Assembly: GCF_000024025.1 (NCBI RefSeq)
Contig: NC_013131.1
Coordinates: forward strand, 1,860,001-1,924,000
Source: Catenulispora acidiphila DSM 44928
GTDB lineage: Bacteria; Actinomycetota; Actinomycetes; Streptomycetales; Catenulisporaceae
Length of the DNA: 64,000 nt
Reading direction: 5' to 3'
Made by a program: the position numbers and the translations under genes
The notes under the pieces: model-generated
What the model was told of the DNA's origin: nothing
What the model saw: only the letters and a program-made list of their open reading frames with translations
The model's database searches: none
Shown here: positions 56,552-64,000 of the stretch, piece after piece
Layout: each line of letters starts with the position of its first letter
How positions within the stretch are numbered: position 1 is the first letter of the stretch

Positions 56552-57262
56552 CTAGGCGGCCGAGAACTCCGCGAGCACGTCGGCCAGGACCTCCAGGACG
56601 ACCACCGCGTCCGGCAGCGGCGTGCCGTCGGCGGGCCAGTAGACCCAGCGCGCTGTGCTCCCGGCCATGTTCACCGACGGCGGGACGAACACGTAGCTGC
56701 CTCGGTCGTGCCAGCGCAGTCCCGGGTGCTCCTGAAGGGTTTCGGGACGGCAGTCCAGGGAGCTGGACCACCACTCGTCCTCGTCGACGTCGTCGGTGTC
56801 AGGGTTCGTACGCGGGGCGGTGAAGAACAGATAGCGGCCGTCCGCCTCGGCGACCGGGCCGGGGGCGGTCCCGGCGACCAGGATGCGGCGCAGGGCGTCG
56901 GCGCCGACGTCGTCGGGCACGTCGAGGACCGAGTGGGTCTTACCGGTCGGGGTGACGTAGTTGGCCTCGGGGTGGCGCGCGCGCCACAGGGCGAGGCGTT
57001 CGGGATCGGTGCTCGCCTCGACCTGCCAGGCGCGGGAGAGCGGATGCGCGGCGGGCGTGGGGCAGCCCAGACGGTCGCAACTGCACGAGCCCTCGCGCGG
57101 GGCGGCGGCCGGGACCACCGCGAACCCGGCTGCGACCAGGCGATCGAGCGGATCCAGAAGCCCTTCCGCGCGCACTCCGTCGCGCACTCCATCGCGCACC
57201 CCAACGAGGGAAGCGGCGTGCTCGCGCTTCCGGTTCTTGGCAGGTCGCCAGCTCCTCGGCAC
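56552..57262 (-). CDS. Bifunctional DNA primase/polymerase-like protein
   Basis: A 236-residue protein resembling the N-terminal part of actinobacterial prim-pol-like proteins. It has a Cys/His cluster CSCDRLGCPTPAAHPL and the HSVLDVPDDVGADAL element where active enzymes carry a DxD-type metal site; here the second acid is Pro, so polymerase activity is doubtful. GTG at 57262 is used because AGGGGG precedes it at good spacing; the frame is open further upstream but without family features. The repeated GVRDGVRDGVR lies near residue 23. Confidence 0.72.
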   Translation of the reverse strand: MPRSWRPAKNRKREHAASLVGVRDGVRDGVRAEGLLDPLDRLVAAGFAVVPAAAPREGSCSCDRLGCPTPAAHPLSRAWQVEASTDPERLALWRARHPEANYVTPTGKTHSVLDVPDDVGADALRRILVAGTAPGPVAEADGRYLFFTAPRTNPDTDDVDEDEWWSSSLDCRPETLQEHPGLRWHDRGSYVFVPPSVNMAGSTARWVYWPADGTPLPDAVVVLEVLADVLAEFSAA

Positions 57263-57380
57263 CCAAGCCCCCTGACGTGGTCGAAGGCCTAACGCGGTAA
57301 GGGTCAGGATACCTCCTGGCAACCCGGACTTCGTCAGGGGGTGCCAGTGGGGCGAACCGTGGCGCGGGTACCGTGTGGCC

Positions 57381-58214
57381 GTGACCACACCGCCGCCCCG
57401 GATACCGACCGTCCCCGCCGACCGCCGCATCCCGCTGGCCGGCACCTTCAACCTCCGCGACGTCGGCGGCTACCCGGCCGCCGGCGGCACCGTCCGCGCG
57501 GGCCTCCTGCTCCGCGGCGACGCCCTGCACCGCCTCGACGACAGCGCCCGCGCCACCCTGGCCGGCCTCCCCGTCCGCACCGTGGTGGACCTGCGTGAAG
57601 ACTTCGAAGCCCGGCTGTCACCCGACGCCCTCGACGGCACCGGCATCGCGGTCCTGCGCCTCCCGGTCTTCCGCTTCACCGGCGACTCCTTCGGCAAGTC
57701 CCCCGAGGACCTCAAGACGGTCTACGACCACATGGTCGACGACTGCGGCGAGGTCCTCGCAGCCGCCGTGGCCCATGTGGCAACCGCCACAGCCCACCCG
57801 ATCCTGGTCCACTGCTCCGCGGGCAAGGACCGCACCGGCGTCGTGGTCGCCATCATCCTGTCGCTCCTCGGCGTCAGCGACGAGGTCATAGCCGAGGACT
57901 ACCACCTCACCAGCGCCTACCTCGCCGAGGAGTTCACCCAGGCGGTCGAGCAACTGCAAGCCGCCACCGGCCTCGGCCAACGGCTGAACGGCCAAGCCCT
58001 GGCCTGCCCGCCGGAGCTGATCCTGGCGACCCTGGAGCGCATGCGCGCCTCGCACGGCTCGATCGAGGGCTACTTGCTGGCGCACGGGCTGACCGCGCAG
58101 CTGGTCGCCGAGCTTCGCAGGAGCCTGATAGAGCCGCTGGTGGTGGAGGCGGTTGTCGAGGCAGCCGTGGTCGAGGCGGTCGCGGCGGAGACCGCTGGCG
58201 AGCCGACCGACTGA
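57381..58214 (+). CDS. Tyrosine-specific protein phosphatase (Y_phosphatase3), second copy
   Basis: A 277-residue phosphatase with NLRDVGGYP near residue 24 and the P-loop HCSAGKDRTG with Cys145. It is a paralogue of the enzyme at 55819, but longer and with a Val/Ala/Glu-rich tail (VVEAVVEAAVVEAV). GTG at 57381 is chosen because a TACCGT hexamer lies 6 bp upstream, a leaderless pattern; GTG at 57375 is the alternative. It is convergent with map. Confidence 0.9.
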   Translation: MTTPPPRIPTVPADRRIPLAGTFNLRDVGGYPAAGGTVRAGLLLRGDALHRLDDSARATLAGLPVRTVVDLREDFEARLSPDALDGTGIAVLRLPVFRFTGDSFGKSPEDLKTVYDHMVDDCGEVLAAAVAHVATATAHPILVHCSAGKDRTGVVVAIILSLLGVSDEVIAEDYHLTSAYLAEEFTQAVEQLQAATGLGQRLNGQALACPPELILATLERMRASHGSIEGYLLAHGLTAQLVAELRRSLIEPLVVEAVVEAAVVEAVAAETAGEPTD

Positions 58215-58260
58215 GGGCGGGGCGTCAGCGCGTCGGCGTTTCCGAGGCTTCGCCTGACCC

Positions 58261-59118
58261 TCACTCCCCGCTGGGCAGCGTCAGCACCTCGACGCCGTCG
58301 TTCGTCACGACCATCGTGTGCTCGAACTGGGCGGTGCGCTTGCGGTCGCGGGTGACCGCGGTCCACTTGTCGGGCCACATCTCGTAGTCGGCGGTGCCGA
58401 GGGTGAGCATGGGCTCGATGGTGAAGGTCATGCCGGGCTGCATCACCAGGGTCGCGTAGGGGTCGTCGAAGTGCGGGATGATCAGGCCGGTGTGGAAGGC
58501 CGTGGAGATGCCGTGGCCGGTGAAGTCGCGGACGACGCCGTAGCCGAAGCGCTTGGCGTAGCTCTCGATCACGCGGCCGATGACGTTGATCTGGCGGCCG
58601 GGGCGGACGGCCTTGATGGCGCGGTCCAGGGCTTCGCGGGTGCGCTCGACCAGCAGGTGCGATTCCTCGTCTACGGTGCCGACCTCGAAGGTGGCGTTGG
58701 TGTCGCCGTGGACGCCGCCGATGTAGGCGGTGATGTCCACGTTCACGATGTCGCCGTCCGCCAGGACCGTGGTGTCCGGGATGCCGTGGCAGATGACCTC
58801 GTTGACCGAGGTGCACATCGATTTGGGGTACCCCTTGTAGCCCAGCGTGGAGGGGTAGGCGCGGTGGTCCAGCAGGTACTCGTGGCCGATGCGGTCCAGC
58901 TCGTCGGTGGTGACGCCGGGCTTGGCCGCCCTGCCGGTCTCCACCAGCGCGTCGGCGGCGATGCGGGAGGCGGTCCGCATCTTCTCGACGGTCTCGGCGT
59001 CCTGGACCTCGCCGCCGGTGTACGGCCTGGGTCCCTTGCGTCCCACGTACTCCGGTCGCTTGATCGCCGCCGGGACGGGCAGAGTGGGAGAGACGGTGCC
59101 GGGTACAAGTGTCGCCAT
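58261..59118 (-). CDS. map: Type I methionine aminopeptidase
   Basis: A 285-residue metalloprotease that removes N-terminal methionine. Metal ligands are in [12 protein letters not shown] (Asp), GGVHGDTNA (Asp), GHGIST (His), TIEPM (Glu) and QFEHTMVV (Glu). The N-terminal extension before the pita-bread fold is of the actinobacterial type Ic kind, with a proline-rich linker. ATG at 59118 has TAGACT 8 bp upstream, so leaderless expression is likely. Confidence 0.94.
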   Translation of the reverse strand: MATLVPGTVSPTLPVPAAIKRPEYVGRKGPRPYTGGEVQDAETVEKMRTASRIAADALVETGRAAKPGVTTDELDRIGHEYLLDHRAYPSTLGYKGYPKSMCTSVNEVICHGIPDTTVLADGDIVNVDITAYIGGVHGDTNATFEVGTVDEESHLLVERTREALDRAIKAVRPGRQINVIGRVIESYAKRFGYGVVRDFTGHGISTAFHTGLIIPHFDDPYATLVMQPGMTFTIEPMLTLGTADYEMWPDKWTAVTRDRKRTAQFEHTMVVTNDGVEVLTLPSGE

Positions 59119-59160
59119 AGTCAGACAGTCTAGGCACCCGGTGACAGCAGGGAGACTGCG

Positions 59161-59373
59161 ATGCGCTGGACCAAGAAGGGCGAGCCGCCGGAGGACGACG
59201 GCTGGTACTACTGCGTGAAACACGGCGCGGTCGAGCCGGCGGGCGCCTGCGCCGCCAAGGACCGCCTCGGGCCGTACCAGACCCGGGAACAGGCCGAGCA
59301 CGCCTTGCAGCGCGTCCAGGAGCGCAACGAGGCGTGGCGCAAGGCCGACGAGGCGGCGGAGGCCGACAGCTAG
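59161..59373 (+). CDS. Small conserved hypothetical protein divergent from map
   Basis: A 70-residue soluble protein. [12 protein letters not shown] and [12 protein letters not shown] include two Cys and one His that could bind metal; the second half is a charged helix ([17 protein letters not shown]). Ribosome-binding site GGGAGA lies 7 bp before the ATG. Similar short genes lie next to map in other actinobacteria. Its function is unknown. Confidence 0.72.
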   Translation: MRWTKKGEPPEDDGWYYCVKHGAVEPAGACAAKDRLGPYQTREQAEHALQRVQERNEAWRKADEAAEADS

Positions 59374-59491
59374 CCGATAGCCGGCCGACAGCGAGCCCCG
59401 ACGACGGCGGGAGCGCCGTGCCCGACGGCGCCGGCGGCGATGGACGCGGCAGCGACCGCGGCCACAGCCTCCGGCGCCGTCGGCCCGCGCT

Positions 59492-61063
59492 CTACAGCGC
59501 CTTCACCTCGTCGGCCGACAGCGCGCGTCCGAAGACCTGCACATCCGAGATGTAGCCCTTGAACGGATTCGTCGGGAACTTCCCGTACCAGCTCCGCCCG
59601 ATCGCGAACGGCCCGGTCGCGGCGTACGGCGCCGACCCGGTCTTGACCGCCCCGCCCTGCTGCACGCCGTTGATGAAGAACGCGAGCGTCCCGGCCTGCG
59701 CGTCGTAGACCCCGGTCAGCTTGACCCAGGTGTTCATCGGCGTCGGGGCGGTCCCGCCGGCGCCGACCGTCGTCGGCGTCGGGCCGTCGGCGTTCGCCCG
59801 GACGAAGGACCAGGTCTTGCTGTCCAGCGAGTAGCTGAACGTGAACGCGAAGCACTGCGGGCCGTCCTGGCTGAAGGCGGCGGCGTACTTCGTCGGCGTG
59901 GTGGTCCCGGTCTGGTCCACCCACATCGAGACCGTGAAGCTCTTCGTGGTGTCGATCGCCGGCGCCTTGGTCTGGATCTGGCCGCCCTTGATCTGCTTCG
60001 CCGCGCCGCTGAACGCCGCCGATCCGCCGTGCGCGGTCGAGAATCCGGCCTCGCCGCTCACCGCGCCGGCGCGCTTCTTGCCGGAGGTGTCGGCGGCGGC
60101 GGTGCTGCCGGGCTTGTCGTTCAGCCGCCAGTGCAGCAGGTCCGCGACCGGCTTGGCAGCCGGCGGAGCGGCGTTCGACGTGGACGGCGGCGCACTGCTC
60201 GGCGCGCTCTGGCTCGCGCTGCTGGACGGCTGCGAACCCGTGCCGTTGACAGCCTGTCCGCCCGGACCGGTCGCCGAGCCGGACGCGCCCTGCGCCGACC
60301 CCGACGTCGTGGGCGTGGTGCTGGGGCTCGGCTGCTTCTTGCTGTCGCTGCCGCTTCCGGTGGCGAAGAAGATCGCCGCGCCGGCGACACCGGCCACCGC
60401 GACCACGGACGCCCCGATCAGCAGGGTTCTGCGACGCTTTCCGGTGGTGTCCCCGGGCGGGGGACCGGGAGGTCCGGGCGGTCCCGGCGGACCGTAGGGA
60501 CCGGGAGGGCCCATCGGACCGGCGAACTGCCCGCCCGGCCCGGGTCCCGCCTGCGGAACGGCCCGGAACCCGCTGGCCGACAGGTCCGCGTTGCCCTGCT
60601 GCTGCCCGACCGACCGGTAGGCGCCGGTCGCGGCGAGCGGGAACGAGGTCATCGGAGGCGGTGCCTGCGGCGGCGCCTGGACCGGCGGCGGCTCCGGCGG
60701 ACGGACGGCCGCGTACGAGCCGGTCGCCGCGAGCGGGAACGACGTCATCGAACCCTGCGACGCTCCGAGGTTTCCGCCCTGCGGTCCGCCCTGCTGTCCA
60801 CCCGGAGGCCCACCTTGCGGTCCGCCCTGCTGTCCGCCGGGTCCGCCGGGTCCACCTTGGCCGCCCTGGCTGCCTTGCGAAGAGCCCTGATAGTTACCCT
60901 GAGGCCAGCCCTGCTGCGTCCCGGGCGCCCCCGCCCCCGGCTCGTTCGGCGCTCCGAAACCGTTGTTCTGCCAGGGAAAGCCCTGTGGCGGCGGTCCGCT
61001 CGAATCCCCTGTCGCCTCCGGCGGCGCGCCCCAAGGCGGCCCGTTCCGGTCCCCGTTGTCCAT
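59492..61063 (-). CDS. LamG/concanavalin-like membrane protein with collagen-like linker
   Basis: A 523-residue bitopic protein. The cytoplasmic N-terminus (about 1-205) is Pro/Gly/Gln-rich, with QQGGPQGG units, two copies of [10 protein letters not shown] (about residues 105 and 138), and [12 protein letters not shown] just before the membrane helix (about 215-235). Outside is a Ser/Pro linker and a LamG-like domain (about 330-510) that often binds carbohydrate. Start is 35 bp after the MFS gene stop, with GAGGGG upstream. Ligand unknown. Confidence 0.82.
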   Translation of the reverse strand: MDNGDRNGPPWGAPPEATGDSSGPPPQGFPWQNNGFGAPNEPGAGAPGTQQGWPQGNYQGSSQGSQGGQGGPGGPGGQQGGPQGGPPGGQQGGPQGGNLGASQGSMTSFPLAATGSYAAVRPPEPPPVQAPPQAPPPMTSFPLAATGAYRSVGQQQGNADLSASGFRAVPQAGPGPGGQFAGPMGPPGPYGPPGPPGPPGPPPGDTTGKRRRTLLIGASVVAVAGVAGAAIFFATGSGSDSKKQPSPSTTPTTSGSAQGASGSATGPGGQAVNGTGSQPSSSASQSAPSSAPPSTSNAAPPAAKPVADLLHWRLNDKPGSTAAADTSGKKRAGAVSGEAGFSTAHGGSAAFSGAAKQIKGGQIQTKAPAIDTTKSFTVSMWVDQTGTTTPTKYAAAFSQDGPQCFAFTFSYSLDSKTWSFVRANADGPTPTTVGAGGTAPTPMNTWVKLTGVYDAQAGTLAFFINGVQQGGAVKTGSAPYAATGPFAIGRSWYGKFPTNPFKGYISDVQVFGRALSADEVKAL

Positions 61064-61098
61064 GCCAACCCCTCGCTCGGACCCTCAAAGGCCTTCGA

Positions 61099-62439
61099 TC
61101 ATAGGGACGGCTCAGCATGCGCCGCCAGCCTTTCGGCCCTGACAGCGCCCGCGTGCGCATCGGTCCGCGCGTCGTAACGCCGGAACCCCGGCAGCCACGC
61201 GGCCAGCCCGATCACCGCCCCGACGCAGGCCACACCGCCGAAGCCGACCGAGAACACCGGTCCCCGCAGTGCCGCCATCGACCCGGCGCGGATCTGTCCC
61301 AGAATCGGTCCGCTGGAGAACGACAGCATCTCGATCCCGGCGAGCCGGCCGCGCAGCGCGTCGGGGATGGTCTGGTTCCAGATCGACATCCGGAACACGC
61401 CGCTGACCGCGTCCGCCGCACCGGCGGCGGCCAGGCACGCCACCACGATCCACACCTGCTGCGTCGCCGCCACCAACGCGATCGCCACGCCCCACGCCCC
61501 GGCGGCCCAGATCACCGCCAGCCCGTGCCGGTGGACGTGCTTCGTCCAGCCGCTGGTGAGGGAGATCAGCGCCGAGCCGACGGCGGGTGCGGCGTACAGC
61601 AGTCCCAGGGACCACGAGGCGTGCAGATGGTCGGCGAGGAAGGGGAACAGCGCGGTCGGCATCGCGAACGTCATCGCCGCGATGTCCACCACATACGTGC
61701 CGATCAACTCCTGCCGGCTGCGCGCGTACCGCCAGCCGGCGGCTATCCCGCGCAGGCTGGCTCCCTCGGCGTCCTCGCCCTGCGGCGAAGGCTTGAGCTG
61801 TAAGAGGAATCCGCACGAGATCACGAATGTCGCGGCGTCCGCGACATAGGAGACCGTGGGTCCGGTCGTAGCGACCAGGACACCGCCCAGCGCAGGCCCG
61901 GCGATCTGCGTGAACGACCCCAGCAGCCACTGCAACGCGCCGGCCGGGACCACCAAATCCGGCGGCACGATGCGCGGCACGATCGCCTCCCGCGACGGCC
62001 GCTGCAAGCCGTTCACCGCCGCGAACGCCGCTGTCAGCGCGTAGATCGGCCACAGCAGCGGATGCGGCATCAGCGCGTTCACCAACAGCAGCACCGACAA
62101 CAGCGCCGAGGCCGCCTCGGTCGACACCACGAGCTTGCGCCGGTCCATGGCGTCGGCCAGCGCGCCGCCCCACAGCCCGCAGACCACCAGCGGCACCAGC
62201 TCGGTCGCGCCGAGCAGACCGACCGCGAGCGCCGAACCGGTGAGGTCCTTGATCTGGAAGGGGACCGCGACATAGGTCAGGAAGGAGCCGAAGCCGGAGA
62301 TCACCGAGGACGCGGTCAGGAACCGGTAGTCGCGCGAGACCCTCAGCGGCGTCACGTCGACGCTCATATCGCGCCATCGGCGACGGGGCGGGACGCTTGG
62401 CTGCGACGCGTCGCCGGGCGGCGCGGGTTGTGCGGTCAC
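61099..62439 (-). CDS. MFS transporter (EntS/MFS_3 type)
   Basis: A 446-residue membrane transporter with about twelve helices. GGALADAMDRRKLV between helices 2 and 3 is the MFS signature, and IPDALRGRLAGIEML repeats the pattern in the second half. Members of this group export siderophores or drugs; substrate not predictable. GTG at 62439 is used; ATG at 62367 (MSVDVTPLRVSRDYR) is equally possible. The LamG gene follows closely, so they may be co-transcribed. Confidence 0.88.
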   Translation of the reverse strand: MTAQPAPPGDASQPSVPPRRRWRDMSVDVTPLRVSRDYRFLTASSVISGFGSFLTYVAVPFQIKDLTGSALAVGLLGATELVPLVVCGLWGGALADAMDRRKLVVSTEAASALLSVLLLVNALMPHPLLWPIYALTAAFAAVNGLQRPSREAIVPRIVPPDLVVPAGALQWLLGSFTQIAGPALGGVLVATTGPTVSYVADAATFVISCGFLLQLKPSPQGEDAEGASLRGIAAGWRYARSRQELIGTYVVDIAAMTFAMPTALFPFLADHLHASWSLGLLYAAPAVGSALISLTSGWTKHVHRHGLAVIWAAGAWGVAIALVAATQQVWIVVACLAAAGAADAVSGVFRMSIWNQTIPDALRGRLAGIEMLSFSSGPILGQIRAGSMAALRGPVFSVGFGGVACVGAVIGLAAWLPGFRRYDARTDAHAGAVRAERLAAHAEPSL

Positions 62440-62556
62440 GCGCCGATTGTTCGGGGGCGCGCCCACGGCCCGCAAACGACTTTTGTGCAGTTGTGAGCAG
62501 AGTCACGGGTGGTTCGGGCGCCAGACGCGCACCCCTTAACAAGGGATGCCGGGCGT

Positions 62557-62607
62557 GAGACGATCAGCCTCGTCCGGGTACGCCGTTTCGGCGCCTCGAG
62601 TCGTCTC
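62557..62607 (+). promoter_or_regulatory. Leader stem-loop upstream of panB
   Basis: GAGACGA (62557-62563) and TCGTCTC (62601-62607) pair around an inner hairpin CGCCG-TTT-CGGCG (62581-62593), immediately before the ribosome-binding site AAGGAG (62611-62616). It could control translation or be incidental. Confidence 0.35.
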
Positions 62608-62624
62608 TTCAAGGAGAAGCCAGC

Positions 62625-63515
62625 ATGTCCGCTGAAAGCAGCGCCACGCAGGAGTCCGCAGTATCGTCCTCGGCCGCCCAGCCCAAGCTCTCGCTGTATG
62701 GCGGGACCGGGACCGGCCGCCGCGTCACCGTCCGCGACCTGGCCAAGGCCAAGCGCGAGGGGGAGAAGTGGGCGATGCTCACCGCCTATGACGCCCTGAC
62801 CGCCGGCGTGTTCGACGAGGCCGGGATCCCGGTCCTGCTCGTCGGGGACTCCGCGGGCAACAACCACCTCGGGTACGAGAACACCGTGCCGGTGACCGTC
62901 GACCAGCTGGTCATGCTCTCCGCCGCCGTGGTGCGCGGGACCAAGCGCGCCATGGTGATCGGCGACCTGCCCTTCGGCTCCTACCAGTCCTCGCCGGCCC
63001 AGGCGCTGGAGACCGCGGCGCGGTTCATGAAGGAGGCCGGGGTCGGCGCGGTCAAGCTCGAAGGCGGCCGCCGGGTGCTCCCGCAGGTCGAGGCGCTGGT
63101 GCAGGCCGGCGTGCCGGTGATGGCGCACATCGGGCTCACCCCGCAGTCGGTCAACGTCCTGGGCGGATACCGGATAGCGGGACGGGGCGACGAGGAGGCG
63201 GAGAAGCTGATCTCCGACGCCAAGGCGCTGCAGCACGCCGGCGCGTTCGCGATCGTCCTGGAGCTCGTCCCGGCCGAACTGGCCGCGCGGGTCTCCGCCG
63301 AGATCGACGTCCCCACCGTGGGCATCGGCGCCGGCGCCGGCACCGACGCGCAGGTCCTGGTCTGGACCGACATGGCGGGACTGACACCCGGCGGCGTGCC
63401 GAAGTTCGTGAAGCAGTACGCGGATATGCGCACGCTGCTCGGCGACGCGGCGCGGGCGTTCGCCAGCGACGTGGTGAACGGGGCATACCCGGACGAGTCG
63501 CACTCGTACCACTGA
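62625..63515 (+). CDS. panB: 3-methyl-2-oxobutanoate hydroxymethyltransferase
   Basis: A 296-residue TIM-barrel enzyme of pantothenate synthesis that adds a hydroxymethyl group from methylene-THF to ketoisovalerate. LTAYDALTAGVFDEAG, LVGDSAGN (metal-binding Asp), DLPFGSYQSSP, VKLEGG, AHIGLTPQS and VPTVGIGAG are the PanB motifs. An N-terminal extension of about 30 residues is Ser/Ala-rich. ATG at 62625 follows AAGGAG. The rest of the pathway is not in the window. Confidence 0.96.
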   Translation: MSAESSATQESAVSSSAAQPKLSLYGGTGTGRRVTVRDLAKAKREGEKWAMLTAYDALTAGVFDEAGIPVLLVGDSAGNNHLGYENTVPVTVDQLVMLSAAVVRGTKRAMVIGDLPFGSYQSSPAQALETAARFMKEAGVGAVKLEGGRRVLPQVEALVQAGVPVMAHIGLTPQSVNVLGGYRIAGRGDEEAEKLISDAKALQHAGAFAIVLELVPAELAARVSAEIDVPTVGIGAGAGTDAQVLVWTDMAGLTPGGVPKFVKQYADMRTLLGDAARAFASDVVNGAYPDESHSYH

Positions 63516-63634
63516 GCCCCGGGCTGTATCCCTTCGTCGGAAACACAGTCGGTCCCGACCGATCCACGCCGATCCACACTGAATAACCCCGGTCCGGGTG
63601 TCCTGGCGGCGCCCGGACCGGCAGTATGAATCCC

Positions 63635-64000
63635 ATGGATGCCGAGCAGACCACCTTCCTCCGCGAACTCGTCAGCGGAACCCCGTGGTTCGGCGAATGC
63701 CGAGGCTTCGCCCGCACCCTGCGGCGCGCCCCGCGCAGCCCCGGCGGCCTCCTGCTCGTCGGCACCCCCGAAGAGGAGCCCTGGCACCTCGCCGCGCACC
63801 TGGACACCGAAGCCGGCCTGGCCAACCTCCCGCAGCTGGCGCCGACCCTGATCCGCCACCAGATCCCCGACGGCGCACCGCCGCACCTCGCAGTCCCGCT
63901 GGCCCGCCTGGAGCAGGCGCGCAAAGGCGAAGCAGTCTTCATCGTCGCCCCCGACGACCCCGGCACCCCCCTCCTGGAACGCGTCGACGACGCCCGCCGC
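63635..64000 (+). CDS. Conserved actinobacterial protein, 5' part (runs off window)
   Basis: The first 122 residues of a longer gene; the frame is open to the end. TPWFGECRGFARTLRR, GGLLLVGTPEEEPWHLAAHL and LAPTLIRH resemble a conserved hypothetical family found downstream of panB in Streptomyces, possibly a sugar-isomerase (SIS)-like protein; the fold call is an inference. ATG at 63635 is used; ATG at 63626 is in the same frame and would add three residues. Confidence 0.7.
   Translation, partial: MDAEQTTFLRELVSGTPWFGECRGFARTLRRAPRSPGGLLLVGTPEEEPWHLAAHLDTEAGLANLPQLAPTLIRHQIPDGAPPHLAVPLARLEQARKGEAVFIVAPDDPGTPLLERVDDARR

Noticed and set aside
59492-61063. LAATG motifs as sortase sorting signals
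   Set aside because: They are N-terminal to the membrane helix and not followed by a hydrophobic segment and basic tail.

Overview
The window is about 64 kb of very GC-rich DNA from a high-GC Gram-positive bacterium (Actinomycetia). Four things show this: the gene order follows that of Streptomyces and Mycobacterium, GTG starts and 4-base start/stop overlaps are common, several genes look leaderless, and the bc1-aa3 respiratory genes are of the actinobacterial type. The division cluster stops early (see below), so this is not simply a Streptomyces. A Catenulispora-like organism is a guess that the sequence alone cannot settle. I saw no rRNA, tRNA, IS element, prophage or CRISPR array.

Region 1 (0-10 kb): the tail of an alpha/beta hydrolase, a two-gene TrkA/RCK pair, a TRAM-type RNA methyltransferase with an iron-sulfur cysteine set, and glyA behind a ZTP (pfl) riboswitch. 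Next come a pirin, and a DNA polymerase IV whose reading frame continues, through a linker of 19-residue tandem repeats, into a GNAT acetyltransferase. A small methyltransferase and a DUF3040 membrane protein follow.

Region 2 (10-25.5 kb): on the minus strand a moxR / DUF58 / transglutaminase operon diverges from the division and cell-wall cluster mraZ-rsmH-ftsL-ftsI-murE-murF-mraY. A promoter overlapped by three MraZ boxes precedes mraZ. A possible 72-residue ORF is fitted by ATGA overlaps between ftsL and ftsI. The cluster ends at mraY with a strong hairpin; murD, ftsW, murG, murC, ftsQ and ftsZ are not here.

Region 3 (25.5-33 kb): glycerate kinase, nadA, a TetR regulator divergent from a glycosidase-like protein, an ErpA-type iron-sulfur carrier, an adenosine-kinase-like PfkB enzyme and a cysteine desulfurase.

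Region 4 (33-47 kb): the bc1-aa3 respiratory chain in two arms, ctaC-ctaD-ctaF and ctaE-qcrC-qcrA-qcrB. Between the arms lie an NYN nuclease-like gene, an L,D-transpeptidase lipoprotein, a Uma2 endonuclease-like gene, trpD, an isolated receiver-domain protein and a CtaG-like oxidase assembly factor.

Region 5 (47-64 kb): a DEAD-box RNA helicase with a long RGG-type tail, a class E sortase beside a mycosin-like protein that has lost catalytic residues, and homogentisate dioxygenase and fumarylacetoacetase around an unassigned protein. Two related tyrosine phosphatases flank a primase/polymerase-like protein. Then come methionine aminopeptidase, a small conserved protein, a LamG membrane protein, an MFS transporter, panB and the start of a further conserved gene.
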